Shown piece by piece: positions 11,579 to 21,584 of a stretch of DNA of 64,000 nt (positions are counted from its first letter, which is position 1; every line of letters starts with the position of its first letter). A program made the translations under genes and the position numbers. The notes beneath the pieces are model-generated. The model was not told the origin of the DNA. It saw only the letters and a list, made by a program, of their open reading frames with translations, and made no database searches. This DNA comes from Tragulus kanchil. Taxonomy: Eukaryota; Chordata; Mammalia; Artiodactyla; Tragulidae. Location: contig JAIOJX010000031.1 in the NCBI GenBank assembly GCA_022376925.1, positions 140,758,854 to 140,822,853 on the forward strand, given 5' to 3'.

Positions 11579-12902
11579 TCAGGGACCGAGACTGTGCATC
11601 TCTCTTCACCTGGCTTACTCTTGCTCTCTGACTGTTCCTACTCCTGCTTGCTCGTCAGCAACCATAGACCCCAAGCAGCTGCTCCAGTCCCTGGAGCCAG
11701 GAAACTATGGCGCCCTTAAGCTTCAGAAATCACCAGCAAGAGGACCCAGGCCGTGGGCCATGCTAGCCAAATTCTGCAAAGAGACCTTCCCATCGGGGGG
11801 CCATTTCAAGCTTGTAGTGTGCCTACCTCACCTGCCTTCCCATCTAGCTTAGCCTCCCCTCCCCTCTCCTCTTCCTCCACCGCCCCCTCCTTCTCCTTCC
11901 ATCCCAGAGCACAGGTCCGAATAGAATACATAGGCAGAACTATACCACCGACCAAGTTCGTATCGTCAAAGCTGAGGTTTTCCCAGTAGTCATGTATGGA
12001 TGTGCAAGTTGGACCATAAAGAAGGCGGACTGCCAAAGAATTGATGCTTTTGAATTGTGCTGTTGGAGAAGACTCTTTTTTTTTTTTTTTTTCCTCTCTC
12101 TTTTTTTTGGCCACTTCTATTGATCCTTCATTTATTTATTTCCATCCATCTTTGTTCTTTGGTCTGTGTGGGCCTTCCATCGCAGTGGCCTCTCTTGTTG
12201 CAGAGCTCCAGCTTGGTAATTGGACACATTGGTCCAGCTGCTCTGCGACACGTGGGATCTTCCCAGGCCAGGGATCGAACCGGCGCCCATTGCACTGCAA
12301 GGCAGTGTCCCTATCCACTGGACCACCAGGGAAGCCAGAGAAGACTCTTGAGAGTCCCTTGGACAGTGAAGAGATCAAACCAGTCAATCCTAAAGGAAAT
12401 CAACCCTGAATATCCATTGGAAGGACTGATGCTGACGCTGAAGCTTCGGTAATTTGACCATCTGATGCAAAGAGATGGCTCATTGGGAAAGACCCTGATG
12501 CTGGGAAAGATCAAAGGCAGGAGGAAAAGGAAACACTAGAGGAGGAGATGGTTGGATGGCATCTCTGAGTCAATGGGCATGAGTTTGAGCAGGCTCCGGG
12601 AGATGGTGAGGACTGGGAAGCTGTGGCTGTGGCTCCTGCCTGCTGTAGTCCATGGCGTCACAAAGAGCAGGCAGGGACTGAACGACAACAACATCAGGGA
12701 CCGAGACTGTGCATCTCTCTTCACCTGGCTTACTCTTGCTCTCTGACTGTTCCTACTCCTGCTTGCTCGTCAGCAACCATAGACCCCGAAGCAGCTGCTC
12801 CAGTCCCTGGAGCCAGGGAAACTATGGCGCCCTTAAGCTTCAGAAATCACCAGCAAGAGGACCCAGGCCGTGGGCCATGCTAGCCAAATTCTGCAAAGAG
12901 AT

Positions 12903-13707
12903 CCTGATTGGTCAGACTCGTGGGCCAGGCATCCAATCAGCTGCGGCCAAGCAGTAAAGAGGTCTTGCTGACCAATATGGCAGCAGGGCCACCATGAAGC
13001 TGTGCTCCGGAAGATGGAAGGAAAAGGAGGTGGTGGCGGTGGAGGAAGAGGGGCCGGGAGGCGAGGCTAAGCTAGACGGGAAGGCAGGTGAGGCAGGCAC
13101 ACACTACAAGCTTTGCAACGGCTATGCTTTTCCATTTTGCCTAGCGCTTTGGCCTCAAGACGCCCCACATGGAGCCTCAGGAGTTGTAGGTATCTGACGG
13201 CTCAGAGGCCTGAAGGCGGACGTACACTTTCTGAAACACAGGAGGCGCACAGCATTAAGCAGACACGACTGAACTCCTCCAGGGAGCCTCCTCCCACTGG
13301 CTCTGTCTCTGCTAAACTTCCCTTTCTGCCCCTCTTCTAGGCTGGGTTCCTGGATTTAGCACTTGGAATTTCAGATCAGAAGGAACCTTCAAAGCCACTA
13401 AGTCCTGCATTTTCCAAAGCCTGGTCCGTGAATATTTCTATTAACTTGCATCTCTCAGAAGAGGTTCCCCAGCCTGGTGAGTTTGAAAAATCCTGCTTAG
13501 GATGCCTTCCTTTTAGAGAATCACAAAGCTTGGCCACTCCGTGAAGGTTCTGACAAGTCCCGCGGAAAAAGAACCTTTGCTAGGCCAAGGCCCGCGGACC
13601 TCTTGCTTGCACATAATAAGAGCATCTTACGATTCTGGGAACTGGCGGGACCATTTTGGGAAATACTGATCTCTTGGACCCTCCTTTCTATCTTATGGAT
13701 GAACAGA
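12903..13707. other. Intergenic DNA with CCAAT cluster, inverted-repeat arm and small ORF
   Basis: This stretch carries three CCAAT-type motifs in about 80 bases (attgg near 12907, ccaat near 12931, ccaat near 12972). An ATG in an optimal Kozak context (gccaccatga, ATG at 12994) then opens a 67-codon frame. The frame overlaps the right inverted-repeat arm. It could be an unclassified repeat with promoter-like sequence. I do not recognise the peptide and do not call it a gene. Confidence 0.35.
13003..13135 (+). repeat. Right arm of the diverged inverted repeat
   Basis: This arm matches the reverse complement of 10671-10801, with cacactacaagctttgcaac as the best-conserved part. One difference is a 3-base indel inside the shared open frame. 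Another is a 2-base indel near the start of the frame. Confidence 0.8.
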
Positions 13708-15942
13708 CTGGGTATGGGGATTAGGCCCAGATTGTATGTGAAAAGCAAATTCTTAATAAGATGAGACTCTCTTTCTCCCTTGTGTGAAAGAAGTCCAGAA
13801 GCAGACAGAGTGGGGCTGAGACTGGAAGGCCTTCTCAGTGGAGCCTGGAGAGGAGCAGAGAGGCTGGAGGAGAGCCGGTTGTGATGACGCTGGCCTGGCT
13901 CTCTCCCTCCTCCGAGGTCACCTGGGAGGCCTGCATTCTGAGCTTGTGGAAACACCCTTGACCTGGGAGGTGTTGGCCGCACAAAGATTCAACTCAGTTT
14001 GATCAACCTTTAGGCTCTAGTAGCTGTCTTTGGGGTCTCTTTTCTCTAACACCTGAGCCGTGGCATGAGGACCCTGCTCCTTGTCCCGGGGGAAGACCAG
14101 CCTCCTCTCACCTCGTTTCCCAGGACTGATGCTGGGGCGGGCATTCCTCCTGGCTGCCTCTCGCTCCCGTCTTTTTCTCCCGATGAACATTTCCACCCTG
14201 CAGACTGTGGCCCGTTGCCCCCTGAATGGATGATCTATGGTGGGCCCATCTTCCTGGCTCCTTCATTCTGCCCTGTGCCATAGTTACGGTTGCCCACGGC
14301 GTCCTGTGCAATGTGACATGGTTCGGGTTTCATCGAGGTTTGGAGGGATGAAGGGCCATCCCGGCACAGAGCAGAACAAGTGACAACTGCCCATCACATT
14401 TTAGACTTTGCTGCCCTGAAAATGATTTGGCTGCCCCCACTTCACTGGAGTTCCCCTTTGTAGGCTTTTTTCAGTTGTCATGTTCTTCTCATAATGTTTC
14501 CTTTGTCACTCTTTCCTTCTCGTTCCCGGTTACCGTATTGAAAATTCCTGACTTTTTCAGGTAGGACCATTTTAAAAATTAATTAGTTAATTAATTTATG
14601 GCTGTGCTGGGTCTCTGCTGCTGTGTGGGTTTTTCTCTCGTTGAGGTGAGTGGGGACTCCTCTTCATTGAGGTGTGCAGACTTCTCATTGCAGTGGCTTC
14701 TCTTGTTGTGGAGCACAGGCTCTAGGGCTTATGGGCTCAGCAGCTGCAACTCCTTGGGTTCTAGAGCACACTCAGTAGTTGAGGTGCATGGACTTAGTGG
14801 TTCTGCAGCATGTAGGATCTTCCTGGGTATGGGGATTAGGCCCAGATTGTATGTGAAAAGCAAATTCTTAATAAGATGAGACTCTCTTTCTCCCTTGTGT
14901 GAAAGAAGTCCAGAAGCAGACAGAGTGGGGCTGAGACTGGAAGGCCTTCTCAGTGGAGCCTGGAGAGGAGCAGAGAGGCTGGAGGAGAGCCGGTTGTGAT
15001 GACGCTGGCCTGGCTCTCTCCCTCCTCCGAGGTCACCTGGGAGGCCTGCATTCTGAGCTTGTGGAAACACCCTTGACCTGGGAGGTGTTGGCGCACAAAG
15101 ATTCAACTCAGTTTGATCAACCTTTAGGCTCTAGTAGCTGTCTTTGGGGTCTCTTTTCTCTAACACCTGAGCCGTGGCATGAGGACCCTGCTCCTTGTCC
15201 CGGGGGAAGACCAGCCTCCTCTCACCTCGTTTCCCAGGACTGATGCTGGGGCGGGCATTCCTCCTGGCTGCCTCTCGCTCCCGTCTTTTTCTCCCGATGA
15301 ACATTTCCACCCTGCAGACTGTGGCCCGTTGCCCCCTGAATGGATGATCTATGGTGGGCCCATCTTCCTGGCTCCTTCATTCTGCCCTGTGCCATAGTTA
15401 CGGTTGCCCACGGCGTCCTGTGCAATGTGACATGGTTCGGGTTTCATCGAGGTTTGGAGGGATGAAGGGCCATCCCGGCACAGAGCAGAACAAGTGACAA
15501 CTGCCCATCACATTTTAGACTTTGCTGCCCTGAAAATGATTTGGCTGCCCCCACTACACTGGAGTTCCCCTTTGTAGGCTTTTTCAGTTGTCATGTTCTT
15601 CTCATAATGTTTCCTTTGTCACTCTTTCCTTCTCGTTCCCGGTTACCGTATTGAAAATTCCTGACTTTTTCAGGTAGGACCATTTTAAAAATTAATTAGT
15701 TAATTAATTTATGGCTGTGCTGGGTCTCTGCTGCTGTGTGGGTTTTTCTCTCGTTGAGGTGAGTGGGGACTCCTCTTCATTGAGGTGTGCAGACTTCTCA
15801 TTGCAGTGGCTTCTCTTGTTGTGGAGCACAGGCTCTAGGGCTTATGGGCTCAGCAGCTGCAACTCCTTGGGTTCTAGAGCACACTCAGTAGTTGAGGTGC
15901 ATGGACTTAGTGGTTCTGCAGCATGTAGGATCTTCCTGGGTC
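13708..15942. repeat. Direct tandem duplication 4 (1,115-bp unit)
   Basis: The unit begins ctgggtatgggg at 13708 and restarts at 14823. The six bases ctgggt occur at the left edge (13708), the junction (14823) and the right edge (15937), so the join is seamless with 6-bp microhomology. Interior differences are single-base indels (near 13978/15093, and a T-run near 14468/15583). A SINE is cut at the junction. Confidence 0.96.
14591..14822 (-). mobile_element. CHR-type SINE, cut by duplication junction
   Basis: This is the same element as 15702-16008 but it lacks its tRNA-like head because the duplicated unit restarts at 14823. The remaining body (ggctgtgctgggtctctgct ... gcagcatgtaggatcttcct) matches the intact copy. 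Confidence 0.88.
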
Positions 15943-16008
15943 AGGGATTGAGCCTGTGTCTTCTGCATTGACAGGTGGTTCTTTACCACTGAGCCACGAG
16001 GGAAGCCC
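15702..16008 (-). mobile_element. CHR-type SINE, intact copy
   Basis: Read on the minus strand it starts with ggcttccctcgtggctcagt and runs through a body of the older CHR-1/CHR-2 kind (atcctacatgctgcagaacc) to a T-rich plus-strand edge. This is presumably the real genomic element. Confidence 0.88.
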
Positions 16009-16048
16009 CATGCAGGACAGTTTACCTCTCGTCTTCTCACCCAAACCA

Positions 16049-16244
16049 GGCTTCCCTGGTGGTTCAGATGGCAAAAGAATCCGCCTGCCAGTGTAGGAGA
16101 CTTGGGTTTGATTTCTGGGTTGGGAGGATCCCCTGGAGAAGGAAACAGCAACCCACTCCAATATTCTTGCCTGGAGAATCTATGGACGAGGAATCTGGTG
16201 GGCTACAGTCCATGGGGTCTCAAAGAGTTGGACGTGACTAAGTG

Positions 16245-16247
<3 letters not shown>
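16049..16247 (+). mobile_element. Bov-tA SINE
   Basis: It opens ggcttccctggtggttcaga, continues gcaacccactccaatattct and ends in a CA microsatellite, the usual Bov-tA tail. It is moderately diverged. Confidence 0.95.

Positions 16248-16285
<38 letters not shown>
16248..16285 (+). repeat. (CA)n microsatellite
   Basis: This is an uninterrupted CA run of about 19 units that grew from the tail of the adjoining Bov-tA element. Confidence 0.97.
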
Positions 16286-16286
<1 letters not shown>

Positions 16287-16377
16287 CCAAAACTCACCAG
16301 GAAATTGTGGAATGAAGCAACTCCAGGAACTTAGGGGGGACCCGCCAGATTTGGGCATTTACTTTAGTATCCAGCTG

Positions 16378-16575
16378 GTGTTAGTTGCTCAGTCGTGTCC
16401 ACCTGTTTGAGGCCTCATGAAGTGTAGCCCACCAGGCTTCTCTTCTCTGTCCATGGGATTCTTCAGTTAAGAATACAGGAGTGGGTTGCCACTTGCTTCT
16501 CCGGGGATCTTCCTGACTCAGGGATCTCCTGTGTTGCAGGCAGATTCTTTACCATCTGAGCCACCAGGGAAGCCC
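16378..16575 (-). mobile_element. Bov-tA SINE, antisense
   Basis: The antisense element runs from tgttagttgctcagtcgtgt to gagccaccagggaagccc and is full length with some divergence. It lies 92 bp beyond the CA run of the preceding sense copy. Confidence 0.95.
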
Positions 16576-17351
16576 AGCTCACATTCTTGAAAGCCCTCCC
16601 CTCCTCTTATTGACCACAACATGCCAAAGGGTAGAGACAGGGCCGGGTGGGCAAGTCTAGTTTCATATGGAGCGCCTCCTGTGGCAATGGTGGGTACTGC
16701 ATTCAGACATGTGCATCAGGCAAGACCCCACCTCAAGGAACCCAAACTCTAGGAGGAAAATTTAGCTCCATCCTTAAAAATAAGGAGTGCCAAGTGGAGG
16801 GAGAGGTGGGAGGGAATTTGGCTTTTCAGAGTGATCAGAGTTCTTCAGGCAGGAAGGTCAAGGAGGGCTGCTTCTAGGAAGTGGCTTTAGAAGGGGGCCA
16901 GAGCAGATGACTTAAGTTGGGGACAAGCAAGGGGCAGCCAACCAGGGTGATGTGTGTGTGTACATGTTTAAACCTCCCAGCTCCATGTCTAACAGATTTC
17001 ACCTAAACCAGCCTCGCTAAATCTCAAGCCCCATGAAACCCGTTTCTGTTATAATCTCTCTCTCTTATCTCTTCCTTGCCTTCCTTCCCCATTCTCCTCC
17101 CTCAAAGGATGGGAAATCTTCAAAGAAAAAGATGTGTCACTGTAAGTATACAGCCCAAGAAGTGGGCCAGATAAATTATTAAAACACATAAAAAGACAGC
17201 GAGTCATGGGGCTGGAAGCCAACAAAGGGCGAGCAGCCACCCCAGGTGGACCGTGGGCCGTTGACCCCTGGGGAGCCCCACCTGAGAACCTCGGACAGGT
17301 TGAGGGTTCACCATCAGGGCCACCCCTCTTGGGTCTCACCCCAGGACCAGG
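16576..17351. other. Intergenic DNA, nothing recognised
   Basis: This is unique sequence with a short purine-rich patch around 16790-16920. No coding exon or named repeat was recognised. Confidence 0.5.
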
Positions 17352-18039
17352 TTCGTGGGGGAGGGGATGGAACGGTTCCCATAGCCACAAAGCCCCAGCC
17401 AGGCGCCTGCTGGGCTGGGAAGAACCAGGCTGAAGGTGGGGTGGGGGTGTGGGGTGCTTTGTGTCTGGGCTGGACATTCAGGATTTACTTCCCTCAAGAC
17501 TCAAAGCTGGTAACTGCAGAGTTTTAGTTGTTGCTTTTATCTCTTTTTGAACTGTAAAAAGAAATTCCCAAGGGGACAAGGGGCTACTTTTTTCTCATGC
17601 AGGAAGAAAGCCATGGCCGGTTTTAGGAAGTAACCAACTATCTGAGCACTCTGAGAAAGACCACTTGGAGCTTTGCTTTGATTTAGAGGCACCCTGGCAC
17701 GGGTGGGGAGTGAGCGCGACAAACAGCACCCCCCAACCGAAGTCCGTTTCCTCTGGAGGGGTCTGCAGGAAGGCTCCTAGTGGAATTCAGACACACAGCC
17801 CCACCACCCTCCTCCTTCTGATTCCTGTCATCCTGCCCAGCTTGTTCATTCCGCTGCCGCGCAGAGGCTCTCACTTGGGCACTATTGACACTGGGCACCA
17901 TCTGGGGGTGGCTAAAGGGTGTTAAGCAGTCATCCTAGCCTCTACTTGCCAGGTACCTTCAAACAACCCCAAATGCCGCCCCCTTAAAGCACCAAACTGC
18001 CCTCAGCTGAGAACCTCTGCTCTAGTTGGTGATACCTGC

Positions 18040-18205
18040 TCATGTATCCAACTATCTGCCCATTCATTATGTTTATTTCTTCTCTGTCTTCCTGCAAGTA
18101 GAGGGCAAGCTCCATGAGAGTGGGGATTGTTGTTTTGTTCATGGGTATATCTCAAGTGCCTAAAACCATACTTGCTATACGGCTGGCACTGAGTCAGGAC
18201 GTGTT
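18040..18205 (-). mobile_element. L2-like LINE 3' remnant, antisense (second copy 19150-19315)
   Basis: The block gggcaagctccatgagagtg followed by gtgcctaaaaccatacttgc matches the old L2 3' end. The second copy results from duplication 5. Confidence 0.65.
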
Positions 18206-18261
18206 TCCAGATGGGCATGTCTCCCTCTAACAGTGGAATGTTCTTTGGACAGTGCTGGGGC

Positions 18262-18410
18262 AGCCTGATGTAGTGACACCAACATGGGCAACGGAATCAA
18301 CTGGCTCAGGTTCCATTCCTAACCAAGCGATTGTCCAGCTGTGTGACCTTGGGCAAAGCACTTCCCCTCTTGGAGCCTAGTAGGTTCCTCTTTGGTAGAA
18401 CAAGGACAAG
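18262..18410 (+). mobile_element. MIR SINE remnant (second copy 19372-19520)
   Basis: The MIR core cagctgtgtgaccttgggca is clear at 18338-18357, preceded by a degraded tRNA-like part. The second copy results from duplication 5. Confidence 0.8.
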
Positions 18411-19569
18411 CCTGCAACAGACAGGGGTTCTAAGGTATACGTGACTTAAGACAATGGCTAAAATTCGTGGGGAGGGATGGAACAGTTCCCATAGCCACAA
18501 AGCCCCAGCCAGGCGCCTGCTGGGCTGGGAAGAACCAGGCTGAAGGTGGGGTGGGGGTGTGGGGTGCTTTGTGTCTGGGCTGGACATTCAGGATTTACTT
18601 CCCTCAAGACTCAAAGCTGGTAACTGCAGAGTTTTAGTTGTTGCTTTTATCTCTTTTTGAACTGTAAAAAGAAATTCCCAAGGGGACAAGGGGCTACTTT
18701 TTTCTCATGCAGGAAGAAAGCCATGGCCGGTTTTAGGAAGTAACCAACTATCTGAGCACTCTGAGAAAGACCACTTGGAGCTTTGCTTTGATTTAGAGGC
18801 ACCCTGGCACGGGTGGGGAGTGAGCGCGACAAACAGCACCCCCCAACCGAAGTCCGTTTCCTCTGGAGGGGTCTGCAGGAAGGCTCCTAGTGGAATTCAG
18901 ACACACAGCCCCCACCTCCCTCCTCCTTCTGATTCCTGTCATCCTGCCCAGCTTGTTCATTCCGCTGCCGCGCAGAGGCTCTCACTTGGGCACTATTGAC
19001 ACTGGGCACCATCTGGGGGTGGCTAAAGGGTGTTAAGCAGTCATCCTAGCCTCTACTTGCCAGGTACCTTCAAACAACCCCAAATGCCGCCCCCTTAAAG
19101 CACCAAACTGCCCTCAGCTGAGAACCTCTGCTCTAGTTGGTGATACCTGCTCATGTATCCAACTATCTGCCCATTCATTATGTTTATTTCTTCTCTGTCT
19201 TCCTGCAAGTAGAGGGCAAGCTCCATGAGAGTGGGGATTGTTGTTTTGTTCATGGGTATATCTCAAGTGCCTAAAACCATACTTGCTATACGGCTGGCAC
19301 TGAGTCAGGACGTGTTTCCAGATGGGCATGTCTCCCTCTAACAGTGGAATGTTCTTTGGACAGTGCTGGGGCAGCCTGATGTAGTGACACCAACATGGGC
19401 AACGGAATCAACTGGCTCAGGTTCCATTCCTAACCAAGCGATTGTCCAGCTGTGTGACCTTGGGCAAAGCACTTCCCCTCTTGGAGCCTAGTAGGTTCCT
19501 CTTTGGTAGAACAAGGACAAGCCTGCAACAGACAGGGGTTCTAAGGTATACGTGACTTAAGACAATGGC

Positions 19570-20399
19570 TGACCTACAAAAGGTACTGTATACAGAAATA
19601 CCAGATAAAATGAATAGTAATAATGGGTTTTTTTTTTGGGGGGGGGTCCTCAGAATTCACAGCCTGCTATGAGTATTTATGTACCTGCTTATAAGAGTAG
19701 CCTTCATTTATCCACAAAAGGGGGTGTAAAAAGCAGATTTGGAGGATGGAAGGAAGATACTGTTGGATGAAGGGATTTATGACTGCAGAGGTCCCAATAT
19801 CCTTTGGAAACACGTAGATGCTCCCGAGTAGCGATGTCCTAACACCCAAGGCCATCGATCACTTGCAGTGTGGCTCGTCTGGGTTGAGATATGTTCTAAG
19901 TGTAAAATATACAGTGAAAACAAAGAATGTACCATATCTCATTATATGTTGAAATTAAACTCTTTTTGATATATTGGGTTAAATATATTAAATATATAGA
20001 GTTAATATATTAAAATTAGCTTATGTTTCTTTTTACCTTTTTTTTTTTTTTTTTTACTGTGGTTACTAGAACATTTAGAAAATAAATATGTTGCTCACAT
20101 TATCTTTCTGTTGGGCAGTATCCTGCTAAGGAGCTGGTAAAAAAGGGCAGAATTGAACTTCCATTTTACAGACAGTAAAACTGAGGCTCACATAGAGAAT
20201 TCAGCCCAAGAGGCAGCGCTGGTCTCCTCTCGCAGCACAGGGTTTTCTCTTCCCACGCCCAGACTGCCGAGTGCCAGGAGGAACTGAACAGGCCCTCAGT
20301 GTCCCCAGCAGAGCAGGCGTGCTCTCTGAGAACCACAAAGGCGGAGTGGAATCCCTTGATGTCGCCCTCCCTTCCACAGAGCCCTCCCCAGACAAAACA
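19570..20399. other. AT-rich spacer upstream of the NKD1 CpG island
   Basis: This stretch holds a T9-G10 homopolymer junction (about 19627-19646) and an AT-rich, partly palindromic block (about 19965-20025). A T-run follows (20038-20056), then a MIR-like fragment (about 20095-20205). No exon is recognised. The sharp change from AT-rich to CpG-rich marks the edge of the island. Confidence 0.6.
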
Positions 20400-20449
20400 A
20401 ACTAGCCCTTGGGTCTGGCGAACTGCAGCGGGGAGCGGAAACCGAGGAA

Positions 20450-20458
20450 GATCAAAGG
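20450..20458 (-). promoter_or_regulatory. TCF/LEF motif, upstream site
   Basis: The bases gatcaaagg are a perfect match to the TCF/LEF consensus SCTTTGATS on the minus strand, about 970 bp upstream of the NKD1 start codon. A motif match alone does not prove binding. Confidence 0.45.
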
Positions 20459-21170
20459 CCCAGCGGTTACCCCCTTCCGGGCCGCACAGCTGGCAGCGCG
20501 CCCCGACCCCCGGCGGGCACCCACGGGCCCGGGATGAGAGGACCGAGCGATTGGTTGGCAACTCGCGGCTTTCGGACACTTGTAGCTGCCGCGAGTTGGC
20601 TGGGTCCACAGCTGGTCGGAGGCGCAATGGGGGCTTCTCCTGCACAGCCGAATCAAAACCTAGAGAGAGGCTCGGAGGAGAAGCGGGGCGGGCACTGGGC
20701 CGGTCAGCAGCGAACATTTTCTGCAAAAGTCTGACCGTGCAAGATAGGGTATAAGGGCAACGCTGGGGGCGCTCCGGGCAGCATCTCGTCTCCGACCACA
20801 GTCCCATCACCGGTGAACTGGAGCCCCTGAGTCCTCTTGTCCGCTTCCAGGAAAAATAGAGCGCAGGGCACGCACAGCAGTGAGCAGCGAGCAGCGCCGT
20901 GGGTGGAGCAGTTGTTCTAGAGCGGGCAGGACCCAAGAGGGTGTCTGTCTCAATATTCCTACTGGCCAGAGCTCCTCCGCCTCCCCCTACCACCCAACCC
21001 CACGCCGGGACTCGTCTCTGGTCCCCAGTCCCCAGCCCGGGTCAAAGACCGAAGCTGGGAAGGGGGCGCTGTGTCCAGCCCTAAGCGCTTCTCCACGCCC
21101 CGCCCCCGGCCCGCCGGCCCCGCCCCGCCCGCCGGCCCGCCCCTGCCCGCCCCCTCCGCAGCCCGCCTCG

Positions 21171-21179
21171 CCTTTGATG
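21171..21179 (+). promoter_or_regulatory. TCF/LEF motif, proximal promoter
   Basis: The bases cctttgatg match the consensus SCTTTGATS perfectly. They sit between the GC boxes and the CCAAT box, 253 bp upstream of the start codon. NKD1 is an established Wnt/beta-catenin target, so this is a plausible feedback element. Confidence 0.55.
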
Positions 21180-21386
21180 CGCCGCGCCCGGCCAATGGGC
21201 GCGCGGGGAGGCGCGGGCCTCGGCGCGGGCTGGGGGCTCGGCGCGCTCGGGCGTCAGTCCGGCCGCGGCAACGGCGGCAGGAGCGAGTCCCTGCGCCGCC
21301 TCGGGCTTCGCTCGGCTCCGGGGCTGCTCCGGGAGGAGGAGAGCGAGACGGGGCGCGGCGAGCCGCAGGGCCCGCCGGCCGGGCGC

Positions 21387-21395
21387 ATGGCTTAG
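21387..21395 (+). CDS. Two-codon upstream ORF in the NKD1 5' UTR
   Basis: ATG GCT TAG (Met-Ala-stop) lies 28 nt upstream of the NKD1 start. Its context is gcgcatgg: G at -3 and G at +4, so scanning ribosomes could use it. The stop is close enough to permit some reinitiation. It is transcribed only if the start site lies upstream of 21387, which the promoter layout suggests. Confidence 0.55.
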   Translation: MA

Positions 21396-21423
21396 GGACG
21401 CCCGCGCCCGCCGCGTCCCCAGC

Positions 21424-21448
21424 ATGGGGAAACTTCACTCCAAGCCGG
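21424..21448 (+). CDS. NKD1: NKD1 coding exon 1 (coding part)
   Basis: NKD1 encodes an intracellular EF-hand protein that binds Dishevelled and damps Wnt/beta-catenin signalling. This exon gives residues 1-8, MGKLHSKP, plus one base of codon 9. Gly2 after the start, with Lys3 and Ser6, forms an N-myristoylation-type N terminus; myristoylation is well documented for the paralogue NKD2. The Kozak context is strong (agcATGG, A at -3, G at +4). The exon ends in phase 1 at the donor ccgg|gtcagt. Recognition rests on exact agreement of residues 1-8 and the following exons with the mammalian NKD1 N terminus as I remember it. Confidence 0.95.
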
Positions 21449-21584
21449 GTCAGTGTCCCCGCCCGCGCGCCGGCCCCCTGGCCCCCTGGCCCCCGCCGCC
21501 CTCGTTCCCGCGATTGCTAACTCTCTGCCTCTCCTTTCTTTCCGGCTCCCGCCGCCGCCGCCGCCGCGCGCGTGGTGCCTGCAG
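21449..21584 (+). other. NKD1: NKD1 intron 1 (136 bp)
   Basis: A very short, GC-rich intron runs from gtcagt (21449) to a cgtggtgcctgcag acceptor (21584). It has a pyrimidine stretch around 21520-21545 and CCG repeats just before the acceptor. If retained, the frame stays open through it and beyond to a stop ending at 21621. Confidence 0.9.

Larger units (their letters stand above)
10692..12902. repeat. Direct tandem duplication 3 (about 1,115-bp unit)
   Basis: The unit starting aagcttgtagtg at 10692 restarts at 11808. It contains a BovB 3' end with a SINE nested in it, and both were copied together with the SINE target duplications. Copy 2 lacks 2 bases near its start. The tail of copy 1 (11784-11807) is scrambled relative to the sequence after 12900. 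Confidence 0.95.
17352..19569. repeat. Direct tandem duplication 5 (about 1,110-bp unit)
   Basis: The unit starting ttcgtgggg at 17352 restarts at 18464 and ends at about 19569 (gacaatggct). Copy 2 begins with two fewer G in its G-runs and a changed base. The spacing falls from 1,112 to 1,110 within 30 bases, while the rest is nearly identical. The unit contains an L2-like and a MIR remnant. Confidence 0.95.

Noticed and set aside
20750..20755. TATAAG box-like sequence within the NKD1 island
   Set aside because: It lies nearly 700 bp upstream of the start codon, upstream of the GC and CCAAT boxes, with no evidence of a matching transcription start.
20166..20993. 275-codon minus-strand open frame beside the CpG island
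   Set aside because: Long frames are common by chance in GC-rich promoter DNA. No domain or codon pattern is recognised and no splice context supports it. A divergent non-coding transcript remains possible, but a protein is not supported.
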